The translations under genes and the position numbers were made by a program. Below are positions 26,728 through 34,866 of a stretch of DNA of 64,000 nt, in pieces (position 1 is the first letter of the stretch; each line of letters opens with the position of its first letter). Origin of the DNA: JAXLWB01 sp046328715 (GTDB lineage: Bacteria; Chloroflexota; Anaerolineae; Caldilineales; Caldilineaceae); contig JAXLWB010000014.1 in assembly GCA_046328715.1 (NCBI GenBank), forward strand, positions 151,693 through 215,692, written 5' to 3'. Below the pieces are notes generated by a model. That model ran no database searches, was not told the DNA's origin, and was given only the letters and a program-made list of their open reading frames with translations.

Positions 26728-26798
26728 TATACCAGCGGTTGTCACGAAATAGGACTTTTCGACTTGAAAAGTTTTACTCGGTGCAGAGTATCAGTATA
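26728..26798 (+). repeat. Hairpin family copy 7 (map-rpmJ spacer)
   Basis: The outer stem TATAC/GTATA (26728-26732/26794-26798), GCGGTTG and CAGAG are kept. The inner stem is rebuilt from CAC/GTG and ACTTTTC/GAAAAGT (26754-26760/26766-26772), unlike the common sequence. Confidence 0.75.
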
Positions 26799-26830
26799 AG
26801 ACGAAGGTTTTAACGATAAAGGTGGTAACT

Positions 26831-26944
26831 ATGAAAGTCCGACCGTCTGTAAAAAAGATCTGCGAAAAATGCAAAATGGTTCGCCGCAAGGGAACCCTGT
26901 ATGTCATTTGCAGTAATCCAAAGCACAAACAGCGCCAGGGCTAA
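26831..26944 (+). CDS. rpmJ: 50S ribosomal protein L36, zinc-binding type
   Basis: A 37-residue protein, MKVRPSVKKICEKCKMVRRK then VICSNPKHKQRQG. The C-x2-C...C...H zinc site is complete. AAGGTGG precedes the ATG. It is too short for ordinary ORF cutoffs. In most genomes infA would sit directly upstream. Confidence 0.96.
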   Translation: MKVRPSVKKICEKCKMVRRKGTLYVICSNPKHKQRQG

Positions 26945-26990
26945 ATTGCAGTCGCAATGAAAGGCGTAGCTTTTCATTCAGAACTGATAT
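26944..26990 (+). repeat. Hairpin family copy 8 (after rpmJ)
   Basis: ATTGCAGTCGCAATGAAA and TTTTCATTCAGAACTGAT, with inner stem AATGAAA/TTTTCATT and a short loop. The core is slightly diverged (CAGTCGC and CAGAAC). It starts at the rpmJ stop codon. Confidence 0.65.
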
Positions 26991-27100
26991 GAAATGTCCG
27001 GCTGTTGAAGCTAGGATAGAAGTAAAACTTCAGTGGATTTGGAACAAACTTTTGCATGGCAAAAGCTAGTTTTTCAGATAGAGCAGAGGAAATGCATTTG

Positions 27101-27143
27101 TTGGTTCAACCAAGCCGACCCTTACCAGGGTGTAGTTGACCAA
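27101..27143 (+). promoter_or_regulatory. Nested hairpin in the rpsM leader
   Basis: TTGGTTCAAC pairs with GTTGACCAA (one bulge), and ACCCT/AGGGT forms an inner stem around TACC. It lies 58 nt before rpsM, the usual site of S4-dependent alpha-operon control in other bacteria. Function here is an inference only. Confidence 0.5.
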
Positions 27144-27201
27144 AATTGTCAAAGATAAGTGCAAGTCCTAAGAGCAATGTGTAAGAACAAGGAGTAGTCT
27201 C

Positions 27202-27582
27202 ATGGCTCGTATTGCTGGCGTCGACATTCCTCGTGAGAAGCGTGTGGTGATCTCGCTAACCTATTTGTATGGGATTGGGCGAACCCTGAGCGAAAAAATT
27301 CTAGAGGCAACCAGTATTGACCCTTCAATCCGCGTAAAAGATCTGGATGAAGCCCAGGTGACCAAGTTGCGTGAGTACATCGACCGCAATTTTGTTGTCG
27401 AAGGCGATCTGCGCCGCGAAGTGAATATGAACATCAAGCGCCTGATCGAAATCGGGAGCTATCGAGGTCTGCGTCACCGCCGCAACTTGCCAGTACGCGG
27501 TCAACGCACGCGCACCAATGCACGAACACGGCGAGGTGTACGCAAGACAGTCGCCGGTAAGAAGAAGGCAACTAAGAAGTAA
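27202..27582 (+). CDS. rpsM: 30S ribosomal protein S13
   Basis: S13 (126 residues) contacts the P-site tRNA and forms bridge B1. MARIAGVDIPREKRVVISLTYLYGIGR, RLIEIGSYRGLRHRRNLPVRGQRTRTNARTRRG and a Lys-rich tail are conserved. AAGGAG precedes the ATG. First gene of the alpha-operon block. Confidence 0.97.
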   Translation: MARIAGVDIPREKRVVISLTYLYGIGRTLSEKILEATSIDPSIRVKDLDEAQVTKLREYIDRNFVVEGDLRREVNMNIKRLIEIGSYRGLRHRRNLPVRGQRTRTNARTRRGVRKTVAGKKKATKK

Positions 27583-27591
27583 GGAGGCATC

Positions 27592-28002
27592 ATGGCTCGA
27601 CCACAGCCAACACGCAGACGCGATCGTCGCAGTGTACGACGTGAGAAAAAGAACGTACCTGTTGGTCAGGTTCATATTCATGCGTCATTTAACAATACCA
27701 TTGTTACCATCACTGACCCACAGGGCAACACGTTGTGTTGGGCCAGTAGTGGAAGCAGCGGCTTCAAGGGAAGCCGCAAATCGACGCCATTTGCAGGTCA
27801 GCTTGCAGCGCAGAGTGCGGCAAGCACGGCACGCAATGATTTTAACATGCGCGAAGTCGAAGTGTTTGTCAAAGGTCCCGGCCCTGGTCGCGAGAGCTCC
27901 ATTCGCTCTGTGCAGGGTGCTGGATTGATCGTGAAATCAATTGTTGATATTACGCCACTTCCACACAATGGCTGTCGCTCACCGAAAAAGCGCCGTGTCT
28001 AA
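27592..28002 (+). CDS. rpsK: 30S ribosomal protein S11
   Basis: S11 (136 residues) of the platform. VHIHASFNNTIVTITDPQGN, SSGSSGFKGSRKSTPFAGQLAA and the C-terminal DITPLPHNGCRSPKKRRV are canonical. GGAGG lies before the ATG, in the 9-nt gap after rpsM. Confidence 0.97.
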   Translation: MARPQPTRRRDRRSVRREKKNVPVGQVHIHASFNNTIVTITDPQGNTLCWASSGSSGFKGSRKSTPFAGQLAAQSAASTARNDFNMREVEVFVKGPGPGRESSIRSVQGAGLIVKSIVDITPLPHNGCRSPKKRRV

Positions 28003-28031
28003 ACGCACTTAGGTATTCGTTCGGAGGAATA

Positions 28032-28673
28032 ATGGCAAGATATAGTGATGCGGTGTGTAAGTTATGCCGCAGAGAAGGCATTAAGCTCTTTCTAAAGGGA
28101 GAGCGTTGCCTTAGCCCAAAATGTGCAGTGGAGCGCCGCAAGGGCCTTCCCCCTGGGATGGACCCCAAGAAATTAGCTGCTCGCCGCAAAATGTCAGATT
28201 TTGGGATGCAATTACGCGAGAAGCAAAAGGCTCGCCGTATTTACGGTGTGATGGAACGACAATTCCGCCGCTATTTTGCGGAAGCAAGCCGTCGGAAGGG
28301 TATGACAGGCGTTACGCTGCTAACTACGCTGGAGCGCCGACTTGACAATGTGGTCTATCGACTTGGCTTTGCCGATAGTCGTGCCCAGGCTCGACAGTTG
28401 GTTTTACATGGCCACTTCGAGATCAACGGCAACAAGACCAATATTCCATCCTTCCTGGTCAATGCAGGGGATGTGGTTTCCGTGAGAACATCAAGTAAGG
28501 AATCCACCTATTTTAAGGATCGCTTGCAATTGCAACAGCGAGGGAACACGCCGACTTGGTTGAATCTCAATGTAAATGCAATGAATGGCTCCGTCGTCAG
28601 TGAACCCACTCGCGAGGATGTGACTGGTGTGGATCTGAACGAGCAATTAATCGTTGAATTTTACAGCCGCTAG
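28032..28673 (+). CDS. rpsD: 30S ribosomal protein S4, zinc-binding type
   Basis: S4 (213 residues), a primary 16S binder and known alpha-operon repressor in E. coli. The N-terminus has four cysteines (CKLCRREG, CLSPKC), so it is the C+ form. The S4 domain ERRLDNVVYRLGFADSRAQARQLVLHGHFEINGNKTNIPSF follows. GGAGG precedes the ATG. Confidence 0.97.
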   Translation: MARYSDAVCKLCRREGIKLFLKGERCLSPKCAVERRKGLPPGMDPKKLAARRKMSDFGMQLREKQKARRIYGVMERQFRRYFAEASRRKGMTGVTLLTTLERRLDNVVYRLGFADSRAQARQLVLHGHFEINGNKTNIPSFLVNAGDVVSVRTSSKESTYFKDRLQLQQRGNTPTWLNLNVNAMNGSVVSEPTREDVTGVDLNEQLIVEFYSR

Positions 28674-28841
28674 TCTGTTCCGGCGTGAATCCTAAGTGAT
28701 TGGCGCTGGTACAGCGGTGGTTTGACCTTCCCGATAGTATCTATAGCCAATGAAAATTATACTCCGTCCAGCAGCTACATGGATGTAAGCTCGGAGACGA
28801 GCAAATGAGGTTGTTAGTACGGTATATAGGAGGGTCGTCAG

Positions 28842-29843
28842 TTGCTAAACATGGTATTGCCCAAGATTGAAGTTGCGAATTCATCGCAGAATTACGGGCA
28901 TTTTATAATAAGTCCGTTGGAGAGTGGGTATGGCATTACGTTAGGAAATGCTTTACGCCGTGTACTACTCTCTAGCTTGCCGGGAGCAGCTATTACATCG
29001 ATCCGAATGAGTGGGATTCATCACGAATTCTCAGCAATTCCACACGTTCGTGAAGACACAACCCGGTTAATTTTAAACATCAAGCAGATTCGACTGCGCT
29101 GCCGCAGTGAGGATCCAGTACGGATCCACGTTGAAGTCACTTCGGAAGGTCCTGTGACGGCTGGTGATATCAACTGCCCGCCGGAAGTCGAAATTGTGAA
29201 CCCCGACCAATATTTGCTAACCGCCGATTCCGATGAAGTGGATCTGGACATCGAGATGGTGGTGGGTGTTGGACGCGGATACAGTCCGGCTGAAGAGCGT
29301 CAGCGGCTTTCGCTCGGTGAAATTCCCGTCGATGCTATCTATGGACCGGTCAAGAAGGCCGCCTATCGTGTCGAGCGCACTCGTATCGGTCAACAAACGG
29401 ACTTTGACAAATTGAATGTCGAAATCTGGACCGACGGAACGATGTCGCCTGATGATGCGCTGCGCAAGGCGGCAAATTTGCTGGTGCAGCATTTGAATTT
29501 ACTAGCCGGCAGTGAGGCAGTAAAGGTGGAAGTTCCGGATGAGGAAGTTCCAGGCATCCCCCAACGCATCTATGATGCTCCAATCGAAGAGTTGGAGCTT
29601 ACCGTGCGCGCTTATAACTGCTTGAAGCGTGCCGGTATTACCAAGGTTGGTGAAATCCTCAAGCGTATGGAAAAAGGCGTCGATGAGATGTTGGCCATCC
29701 GCAACTTTGGTAAGAAGTCGTTGGATGAGTTGGTCGTGAAGTTACGTGAGAAGGGCTCAATGAATGTTCAGGGCGTCGACTTGAGCGCCTTTAGCCCAGA
29801 AAATTACAAGATCACCAGTCTGGATGATGGTGAGGGTGATTAA
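28842..29843 (+). CDS. rpoA: DNA-directed RNA polymerase subunit alpha
   Basis: The 333-residue alpha subunit: N-terminal dimerisation domain (ESGYGITLGNALRRVLLSSLPGAAITSIR), and C-terminal domain ELELTVRAYNCLKRAGITKVGEIL...IRNFGKKSLDELVVKL that binds UP elements and activators. I chose TTG because GGAGGG lies 7 nt upstream; the ATG three codons later would be 16 nt away. The 168-nt leader after rpsD holds a TTGGC/GCCAA pair and TATACT but no clear gene. Confidence 0.97.
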   Translation: MLNMVLPKIEVANSSQNYGHFIISPLESGYGITLGNALRRVLLSSLPGAAITSIRMSGIHHEFSAIPHVREDTTRLILNIKQIRLRCRSEDPVRIHVEVTSEGPVTAGDINCPPEVEIVNPDQYLLTADSDEVDLDIEMVVGVGRGYSPAEERQRLSLGEIPVDAIYGPVKKAAYRVERTRIGQQTDFDKLNVEIWTDGTMSPDDALRKAANLLVQHLNLLAGSEAVKVEVPDEEVPGIPQRIYDAPIEELELTVRAYNCLKRAGITKVGEILKRMEKGVDEMLAIRNFGKKSLDELVVKLREKGSMNVQGVDLSAFSPENYKITSLDDGEGD

Positions 29844-29847
29844 GCTT

Positions 29848-29905
29848 GCAATTGCAATGAGAAACGGGTACAAAATCCGTTTCTCATGCTTAGCATAAAG
29901 CATGA
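29848..29905 (+). repeat. Diverged hairpin family copy (after rpoA)
   Basis: TTGCAATGAGAAACGG pairs with CCGTTTCTCAT (11 bp, 29857-29867/29877-29887). The right flank lacks CAGAGC. It stands directly before the full copy 9, so two palindromes are in tandem here. Confidence 0.5.
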
Positions 29906-29911
29906 GAGTTT

Positions 29912-29990
29912 TAGCTGCGGTTGCAATGAAAAGCGGAGTTTCTTTTAAGCTACTTTCGAGTAGCACCCCGCTATTCATTCAGAGCAGCAT
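29912..29990 (+). repeat. Hairpin family copy 9 (before rplQ)
   Basis: The outer stem GCTGC/GCAGC (29914-29918/29984-29988) replaces ACTGC/GC-AGT. GGTTGC and CAGAGC are kept. The inner stem AATGAA/TTCATT is followed by AGCGG/CCGCT and a tip hairpin GCTACT/AGTAGC. It ends 5 nt before the rplQ ribosome-binding site. Confidence 0.8.
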
Positions 29991-30009
29991 ATGAAGAGGA
30001 GCTAGAGTT

Positions 30010-30393
30010 ATGCGCCATCGAGTTGCTGGTTATCAGCTAGATCGAGACGCTGCCCATCGCAAGGCGCTGTTTCGTAACCTGGTACGTGAGCTGTACATTC
30101 ATGAACGAATTACCACAACCGAAGCCAAGGCACGTGCCATCCGCGGTGAAGCTGAAAAGCTGATCAGCAAGGCCAAGCGCAGTGCTGCTGATGGTGGCAA
30201 TCGTGTCCATGCTCAGCGTCAGGTTGTTTCCTTCCTGAATGACAAGACAGTTGCCAAAAAGGTCTTTGATGTCTTTGCACCTCGGTATGCCAGCCGCAAC
30301 GGCGGGTATACACGGATGATAAAGGTGGGACGTCGCTTGGGCGATGCAGCACAAATGGTTGTCTTGGAGTTGGTCGATTCTCCAGAAGCGTAG
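30010..30393 (+). CDS. rplQ: 50S ribosomal protein L17
   Basis: L17 (127 residues) at the tunnel exit. MRHRVAGYQLDRDAAHRKALFRNLVRELYIHERITTTEAKAR is canonical, and the C-terminal TRMIKVGRRLGDAAQMVVLELV is intact. GAGGAG lies just downstream of hairpin copy 9. Confidence 0.97.
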   Translation: MRHRVAGYQLDRDAAHRKALFRNLVRELYIHERITTTEAKARAIRGEAEKLISKAKRSAADGGNRVHAQRQVVSFLNDKTVAKKVFDVFAPRYASRNGGYTRMIKVGRRLGDAAQMVVLELVDSPEA

Positions 30394-30415
30394 AGATTAC
30401 TTTTTAGAAGTTGCT

Positions 30416-30470
30416 ATGCTGCGGTTGCAATGAGAAGAAAAACTCTGCTTCTCATTCAGAACACACTTTA
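30416..30470 (+). repeat. Hairpin family copy 10 (rplQ-truA spacer)
   Basis: GCTGCGGTTG, inner stem AATGAGAAG/CTTCTCATT (30429-30437/30448-30456) and CAGAAC. The right outer arm is degenerate. It ends just before the AGGA of truA. Confidence 0.75.
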
Positions 30471-30485
30471 CCAGACAGGACAATC

Positions 30486-31313
30486 GTGGAGTTGTCGAAA
30501 TTTCGCCTTGTCGCTGCACTTGTTGCTTATGATGGGACTGACTATTTTGGTTTTCAGTACCAGGCCAACAAGAAAAGCATCCAAGGCGAGTTGGAAAATG
30601 CACTTTCAAAATTTTGTAGCTATTCAGGACGTGTGGTTGGCGCAGGACGTACGGATAGTGGAGTCCACGCTCGAGGACAGGTAATCGCTGTCAAGGTAGA
30701 ATGGAAACATGAGTTACAGGCGCTTCTACGGGCTTGGAATGTAAATCTGCCACCTTCGATCGTAATCTGTGCAATCTGTGACGTTGGTGAAGGCTTTCAT
30801 CCTCGTTTCAGCGCACTCTCTCGGACGTACTGCTACTATGTGACAAATAATTTAGATTTGTCACTGCGGGATTTACAACGTTCGCCTTTAACGGATCGGA
30901 CAAGCCTGTATGTAAATTTGCCTCTTGATATAGAGGCGATGAACCAGGCAGCGCATACGTTGATTGGTATTCACGACTTTGCAGCATTTGGACAACCTAC
31001 TCAAGGTGAAACTACGCTTCGTGAACTGTTAGTGGCCGAATGGCGTGTGCAAGAGCCAACCGCTCCTGAGTTGAAATGGTCAAGAATCCAGCGTCCGGTA
31101 TTTACGATCACGGCAAATGGCTTCTTGCGACACATGGTTCGTAATATTGTTGGAACGTTGCTTTTGGTAGGTAGCCATCGAATTGAAGCGGACGCCATTC
31201 AGAAGATTTTACTTTCGAAGGATCGTTCCGCATCAGGCGCACCGGTTCCACCCTACGGACTTGTATTAGAAAAGGTTCAATATCCGCCAGAGTTTGGCGT
31301 TGATTTTTTGTAA
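30486..31313 (+). CDS. truA: tRNA pseudouridine(38-40) synthase
   Basis: Makes pseudouridine in the anticodon arm of tRNAs. The 275-residue protein has the catalytic Asp in VVGAGRTDSGVHARGQVIA. I start at GTG (VELSKFRLVAALVAYDGTDYFGFQYQ) with AGGA 6 nt upstream, because the longer frame runs through the repeat hairpin at 30416-30470. It sits between rplQ and rplM as in many bacteria. The stop codon overlaps hairpin copy 11. Confidence 0.95.
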   Translation: MELSKFRLVAALVAYDGTDYFGFQYQANKKSIQGELENALSKFCSYSGRVVGAGRTDSGVHARGQVIAVKVEWKHELQALLRAWNVNLPPSIVICAICDVGEGFHPRFSALSRTYCYYVTNNLDLSLRDLQRSPLTDRTSLYVNLPLDIEAMNQAAHTLIGIHDFAAFGQPTQGETTLRELLVAEWRVQEPTAPELKWSRIQRPVFTITANGFLRHMVRNIVGTLLLVGSHRIEADAIQKILLSKDRSASGAPVPPYGLVLEKVQYPPEFGVDFL

Positions 31314-31395
31314 ATTGCGGTTGCAATGAAGAGCATCGAGCTCAAGACTTTGAGGAGACGAGGGTGCGGCTTTTCATTCAGAGCTTAGTATAAAG
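31312..31395 (+). repeat. Hairpin family copy 11 (truA-rplM spacer)
   Basis: ATTGCGGTTGCAATGAA and TTTTCATTCAGAGCTTAGTAT, with inner stem AATGAAGAG/CTTTTCATT. The left outer arm ATT pairs with AGT through a T-G wobble, consistent with a plus-strand RNA. It begins inside the truA stop codon. Confidence 0.8.
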
Positions 31396-31411
31396 TTGGG
31401 GAGATGTGAAC

Positions 31412-31855
31412 GTGAAAACAACACAAAACCTAAGCGCAGAAGAAGCCACTGCCAGCCGAGAATGGTGGGTGGTGGACGCAACTGGTCAAACGTTGGGACG
31501 TTTGGCGACACAGATTGCTACCGTGCTGCGCGGCAAACACAAGGCGACCTTTAGTCCCCACGTGGATGGTGGTGATTTTGTCGTGGTTACCAATTGCGAA
31601 CGGGTCGTAGTAACCGGTAGTAAACTGGATACAGTTCGCTATTATCGTCACTCGCTGCATCCAGGTGGACTCAAGAGCCGTTCGATGCGCGAGCAACTGC
31701 AAAAGTTCCCGGATCGTGTGATCTTTGAAGCTGTCAAGGGAATGATGCCAAAGACTCGTTTGGGCAATGCTCAAATGCGCAAGCTACGCATTTACGCAGG
31801 TGCAGAACATCCCCATGTGGCACAACAACCGAAAGTTTTGGAGTTGGGAGAGTAA
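31412..31855 (+). CDS. rplM: 50S ribosomal protein L13
   Basis: L13 (147 residues). REWWVVDATGQTLGRLATQIATVLRGKHKATFSPHVDGGDFVVVTN and AVKGMMPKTRLGNAQMRKLRIYAGAEHPH are canonical. It starts at GTG with GGGGAG 8 nt upstream; the GTG two codons earlier is too close. Cotranscribed with rpsI, as usual. Confidence 0.95.
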   Translation: MKTTQNLSAEEATASREWWVVDATGQTLGRLATQIATVLRGKHKATFSPHVDGGDFVVVTNCERVVVTGSKLDTVRYYRHSLHPGGLKSRSMREQLQKFPDRVIFEAVKGMMPKTRLGNAQMRKLRIYAGAEHPHVAQQPKVLELGE

Positions 31856-31858
31856 ACA

Positions 31859-32248
31859 ATGGCTGAATATGTAGAGGCGGTAGGTCGCCGCAAGACAGCA
31901 AGTGCTCGTGTTCGCCTGTATCCTGGCACCGGTGAAATTGTCGTGAATGACAAGCCCATGGCCCAGTATTTCGGGCGTGACCTGGATCGTATGGCGCTGA
32001 TGCTGCCATTGAATTTGGTTGGTGTCGCAGCCACATACAACATTAGCGTTCATGTCGCTGGTGGTGGAGAAAATGGCCAGGCCGTAGCTGTTCAACTTGG
32101 CATTGCCCGTGCGTTGAGCAGCATTGACACCAATTTCCGCCACCCCTTAAAGGCGGCAGGGCTTTTAACACGCGATGCACGTGCCAAAGAGCGCAAGAAG
32201 CCAGGCCTCAAGCGCGCACGTAAGGCACCGCAGTACACCAAGCGCTAA
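31859..32248 (+). CDS. rpsI: 30S ribosomal protein S9
   Basis: S9 (129 residues), whose C-terminal tail reaches the P-site tRNA. EYVEAVGRRKTASARVRLYPGTGEIVVNDKP and the terminal KERKKPGLKRARKAPQYTKR are canonical. It starts 3 nt after the rplM stop. Last gene of the superoperon; a terminator follows. Confidence 0.97.
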   Translation: MAEYVEAVGRRKTASARVRLYPGTGEIVVNDKPMAQYFGRDLDRMALMLPLNLVGVAATYNISVHVAGGGENGQAVAVQLGIARALSSIDTNFRHPLKAAGLLTRDARAKERKKPGLKRARKAPQYTKR

Positions 32249-32297
32249 ACGTTGTATCTGTAGCGTTTGTCGTGTGGAAAAATCTTTGAAGTCTATG

Positions 32298-32333
32298 GAT
32301 ACGGGCACCTTTGTGTGTCCGTATCTTTGTTTC
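32298..32333 (+). terminator. Terminator of the ribosomal superoperon
   Basis: GATACGGGCAC (32298-32308) pairs with GTGTCCGTATC (32315-32325), with one G-U pair, and is followed by TTTGTTT. It is 50 nt after rpsI and is the first convincing T-tract hairpin since 7552. Confidence 0.75.
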
Positions 32334-32351
32334 CTGTAAATTCCTACCATC

Positions 32352-32975
32352 ATGGCAATTCGCACAGGAATTCTTTGTGTACCTCAGCTTGATGAGGATG
32401 CAACAGCCGCCCTTGTACACCTCCTACGCAATCACACATTGCCCATCATCGTGATTCATGAAGCGGTGGCTGCCAGCCACCGCAACTGGATCGAGGAGAT
32501 CTTACGCCGCTGGTGCGACGAAGATGAACTTGACCTGATTCTGACAGTTGGTGGCACGATGCCCGCTTCTGGTCCAAGCTCCCGCGAAATAGCACCAGAA
32601 GTCACGCAGCTAATTCTGGAGCGCAGCTTGCCTGGATTGTCCGAGGCGATGCGTGCCTATGGTCGTGAACAAAGCCCTTTGGCGCTACTAGATCGAGGCG
32701 TCTGCGGGATTCGGGGTCAAACACTGATCATTAATTTGCCAACTGGCGCGGCGGCCTCTGTGCTGTTTCTGGAAGCGATCGTGGATCTCATTCCATCTGT
32801 GTTGTCTCATCTGCAAGGGGAAAGCACCGCACCCATCCTCAATAACGAAGTTGAACTAATAGAGCAAGATGACGCGCCTGATTCTGATCTAGATGAGGTG
32901 AGAGAGAATAATGCTTCTGGGCTTTCGATCGAGGAGTTTGCCAAGTTTTTGCAGCGAGGAAAAAAGCAAGAATAA
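32352..32975 (+). CDS. MoaB/MogA-like molybdopterin-binding domain protein
   Basis: The 207-residue protein resembles the MogA/MoaB family that adenylates molybdopterin. LDLILTVGGTMPASGPSSREIAPEVTQLILERSLPGLSEAMR follows the family pattern GGTG...PE.T; the second Gly of GGTG is Met here. LLDRGVCGIRGQTLIINLPTGAAASVLFLEAIVDLIPSVLSHLQG fits the C-terminal half. An acidic tail of about 55 residues (EQDDAPDSDLDEVRENN) is extra. No other moa or moe genes are nearby. Family fairly sure, exact role not. Confidence 0.75.
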   Translation: MAIRTGILCVPQLDEDATAALVHLLRNHTLPIIVIHEAVAASHRNWIEEILRRWCDEDELDLILTVGGTMPASGPSSREIAPEVTQLILERSLPGLSEAMRAYGREQSPLALLDRGVCGIRGQTLIINLPTGAAASVLFLEAIVDLIPSVLSHLQGESTAPILNNEVELIEQDDAPDSDLDEVRENNASGLSIEEFAKFLQRGKKQE

Positions 32976-33066
32976 AAAACAGGATGCAAGTTAACAGCTT
33001 CCCGTTAATCTTACAAATTTAAGATGCGACAATGCCGAAAATTCAGTCAAGAAACCGACATTGTGC

Positions 33067-33266
33067 TTTGTCATTCTGAGCGAAGAATCTTGGGTTGTCC
33101 AACTAATGGACAAAGCAGATATACATTGCATGATCACAAGGAGTAGGGGCACACCCTTGCGGTTGCCCATTCGCTGATTCAACCAGGGCACCGGCAAGCG
33201 GATGCCCTTACAATGATGCATCTTTGATTTGCTTTGTCTATAATATTCTTCGCTCAGAATGACAAA
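33067..33266. mobile_element. 200-bp MITE-like element with 22-bp terminal inverted repeats
   Basis: TTTGTCATTCTGAGCGAAGAAT (33067-33088) is the exact reverse complement of the 22 bp at 33245-33266. Inside, GACAAAGCA and TGCTTTGTC are also inverted, and two GGGCAC...GCCC blocks form inner palindromes. There is no coding capacity. The terminal motif is a widespread noncoding repeat in bacteria. It fills the 336-bp space 32976-33311 downstream of both convergent genes. Confidence 0.8.
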
Positions 33267-33311
33267 TCACCTTTCAGGGATGGTCGCCGATTGATTTCCG
33301 AGTAGCAACTT

Positions 33312-34436
33312 TTACGCAGCCACCAACATTTCTTCACGGCGCTTTTCGATGGTCTTCAACAAATCATTGAACGACTCAGTGAACTTTTTCACCCCATCAA
33401 TTTCCAACTCTTCGGTAACCTGAGCGAGTGAAATTCCCAGCCGGTCCAAAGCTGCCAAATCTGCCGCTGCCTGGTCAACATCGAGTTCAACAGTGTTGGC
33501 AGGCGTGCCGTGATCGCGGAACGCTTCTAAGGTTTTCGGTGGCATCGTGTTGACGGTGTGCGGGCCAATCAGCGAGTCGACGTAAATAAGGTCGGGATAG
33601 GCGGGATTTTTGGTGCTAGTGCTGGCCCACAGAGGACGCTGCACCTGCGCACCTGCAGCCGCTAATTTTTCCCAACGTGGTCCAGAAAAGACCTGCGTGA
33701 ACTGACGGTAGGCAAGTTTGGCATTAGCGACGGCGGCTTTCCCGTACAATCGTTTGATTTCGGTAGCTTTGGTTGGATCAACGGCGGCCATCTTTTCCAA
33801 CTGCGAGTCAATATTGGCATCGACCCGGCTGACGAAGAAACTGGCCACTGAAGAAATATTGGCAACCGACTTACCCGCCGCCATACGCTCTTCCAACCCG
33901 CTCAAAAAGGCTTCTTTGACGGCGGCATATCGTTCGATGCTGAAGATGAGCGTGACATTGATGTTGAGTCCCTCGGCAATTAAGCGGCGAATCGCTTCAA
34001 CCCCTGGTTTTGTTGCGGGAACCTTGACCATCAAGTTCGGTCGGTTCACTGCCTTCCAGAGCCGTTTGGCTTCGGTGACTGTACCTTCCAAATCGTAGGC
34101 CAAATCGGGCGCAACTTCCAGACTGATGAAGCCATCGGCATGGCCCGCCTTTTCGTACACGGGTCGTAGCACATCGGCCCCAGCTTGGATATCAGCAATT
34201 GCCAGTGACTCGAAAATATCCTTGTTGTACTGGCCATCGCGAATTAACTGCTTTAGATCCTCCGTGTATGCATCGCTTTTCGCAATCGCCTGCTGAAAAA
34301 TAGTCGGGTTCGAGGTGACACCACCTAACCCTTCATCAACCAGTTTTTGCAACTCACCCGTGCGCACCATATTCCGTTCAATAAAATCAAGCCAGATACT
34401 TTGGCCAAGGGTCTGTAATTTTTGAATGCGATTCAT
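33312..34436 (-). CDS. tal: Transaldolase
   Basis: Pentose phosphate pathway enzyme that moves a dihydroxyacetone unit between sugar phosphates. The 374-residue form has GGVTSNPTIFQQAI, the Schiff-base lysine in NLMVKVPATKPGVEAI, NINVTLIFSIERY and the C-terminal DGVKKFTESFNDLLKTIEKR. This long form matches the actinobacterial/cyanobacterial-type enzymes. GGAGAA precedes the ATG. It is transcribed alone, convergent with the MoaB-like gene. Confidence 0.95.
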   Translation of the reverse strand: MNRIQKLQTLGQSIWLDFIERNMVRTGELQKLVDEGLGGVTSNPTIFQQAIAKSDAYTEDLKQLIRDGQYNKDIFESLAIADIQAGADVLRPVYEKAGHADGFISLEVAPDLAYDLEGTVTEAKRLWKAVNRPNLMVKVPATKPGVEAIRRLIAEGLNINVTLIFSIERYAAVKEAFLSGLEERMAAGKSVANISSVASFFVSRVDANIDSQLEKMAAVDPTKATEIKRLYGKAAVANAKLAYRQFTQVFSGPRWEKLAAAGAQVQRPLWASTSTKNPAYPDLIYVDSLIGPHTVNTMPPKTLEAFRDHGTPANTVELDVDQAAADLAALDRLGISLAQVTEELEIDGVKKFTESFNDLLKTIEKRREEMLVAA

Positions 34437-34583
34437 TTTCTTCTCCTTTTTCTGAGCCTTATTGATACTCTTCAGCGGCTAGCTGGAGCGTTTTCAGGGG
34501 AAACCATGGATATTCAATTGATTATAGCCCGAAGTCAAATAAATGAAAAGAGCTTTTGTTCCATTCCAAAAGGTTGTGCCTTA

Positions 34584-34669
34584 GGACTTACGCATGTCGG
34601 ATGTGACATGGCGATTTTGTAACGCAAGAATAATTCTAATGCTACAGTTTCTCTCGTCTTGCGTAAGTC
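34584..34669. mobile_element. 86-bp MITE-like element with possible target duplication
   Basis: GACTTACGCA and TGCGTAAGTC form terminal inverted repeats. The flanks TGTGCCTTAG (left) and TGTGCTTAG (right) look like a target-site duplication with one base lost. GGACTTACGC ends are typical of small IS-derived elements. It lies in the 430-bp tal-trx space 34437-34866, which otherwise holds only a possible leader hairpin (about 34814-34850). Confidence 0.65.
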
Positions 34670-34866
34670 CTGTGCTTAGGATACTTTTTCCAGTTCATCC
34701 AGTCGCTCACCTGATTTTACACCCTGCCTGGCCTATGGTACTATATTTTTTGTAGTGCAAATTACTGCTAATTGAGCAAATGGATGGTTAAATAGTCCAT
34801 ATCTATATCACTTTGCCCGAGATAAGCAGCTCTTATTATCTTTTTGGGCAAAATTAGGAGGAAATC

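Noticed and set aside
33160..33180. TGCGGTTGCCC inside the 200-bp element as another family copy
   Set aside because: The rest of the core (CAGAGC and paired arms) is missing, and the sequence belongs to an inner palindrome of the MITE-like element.
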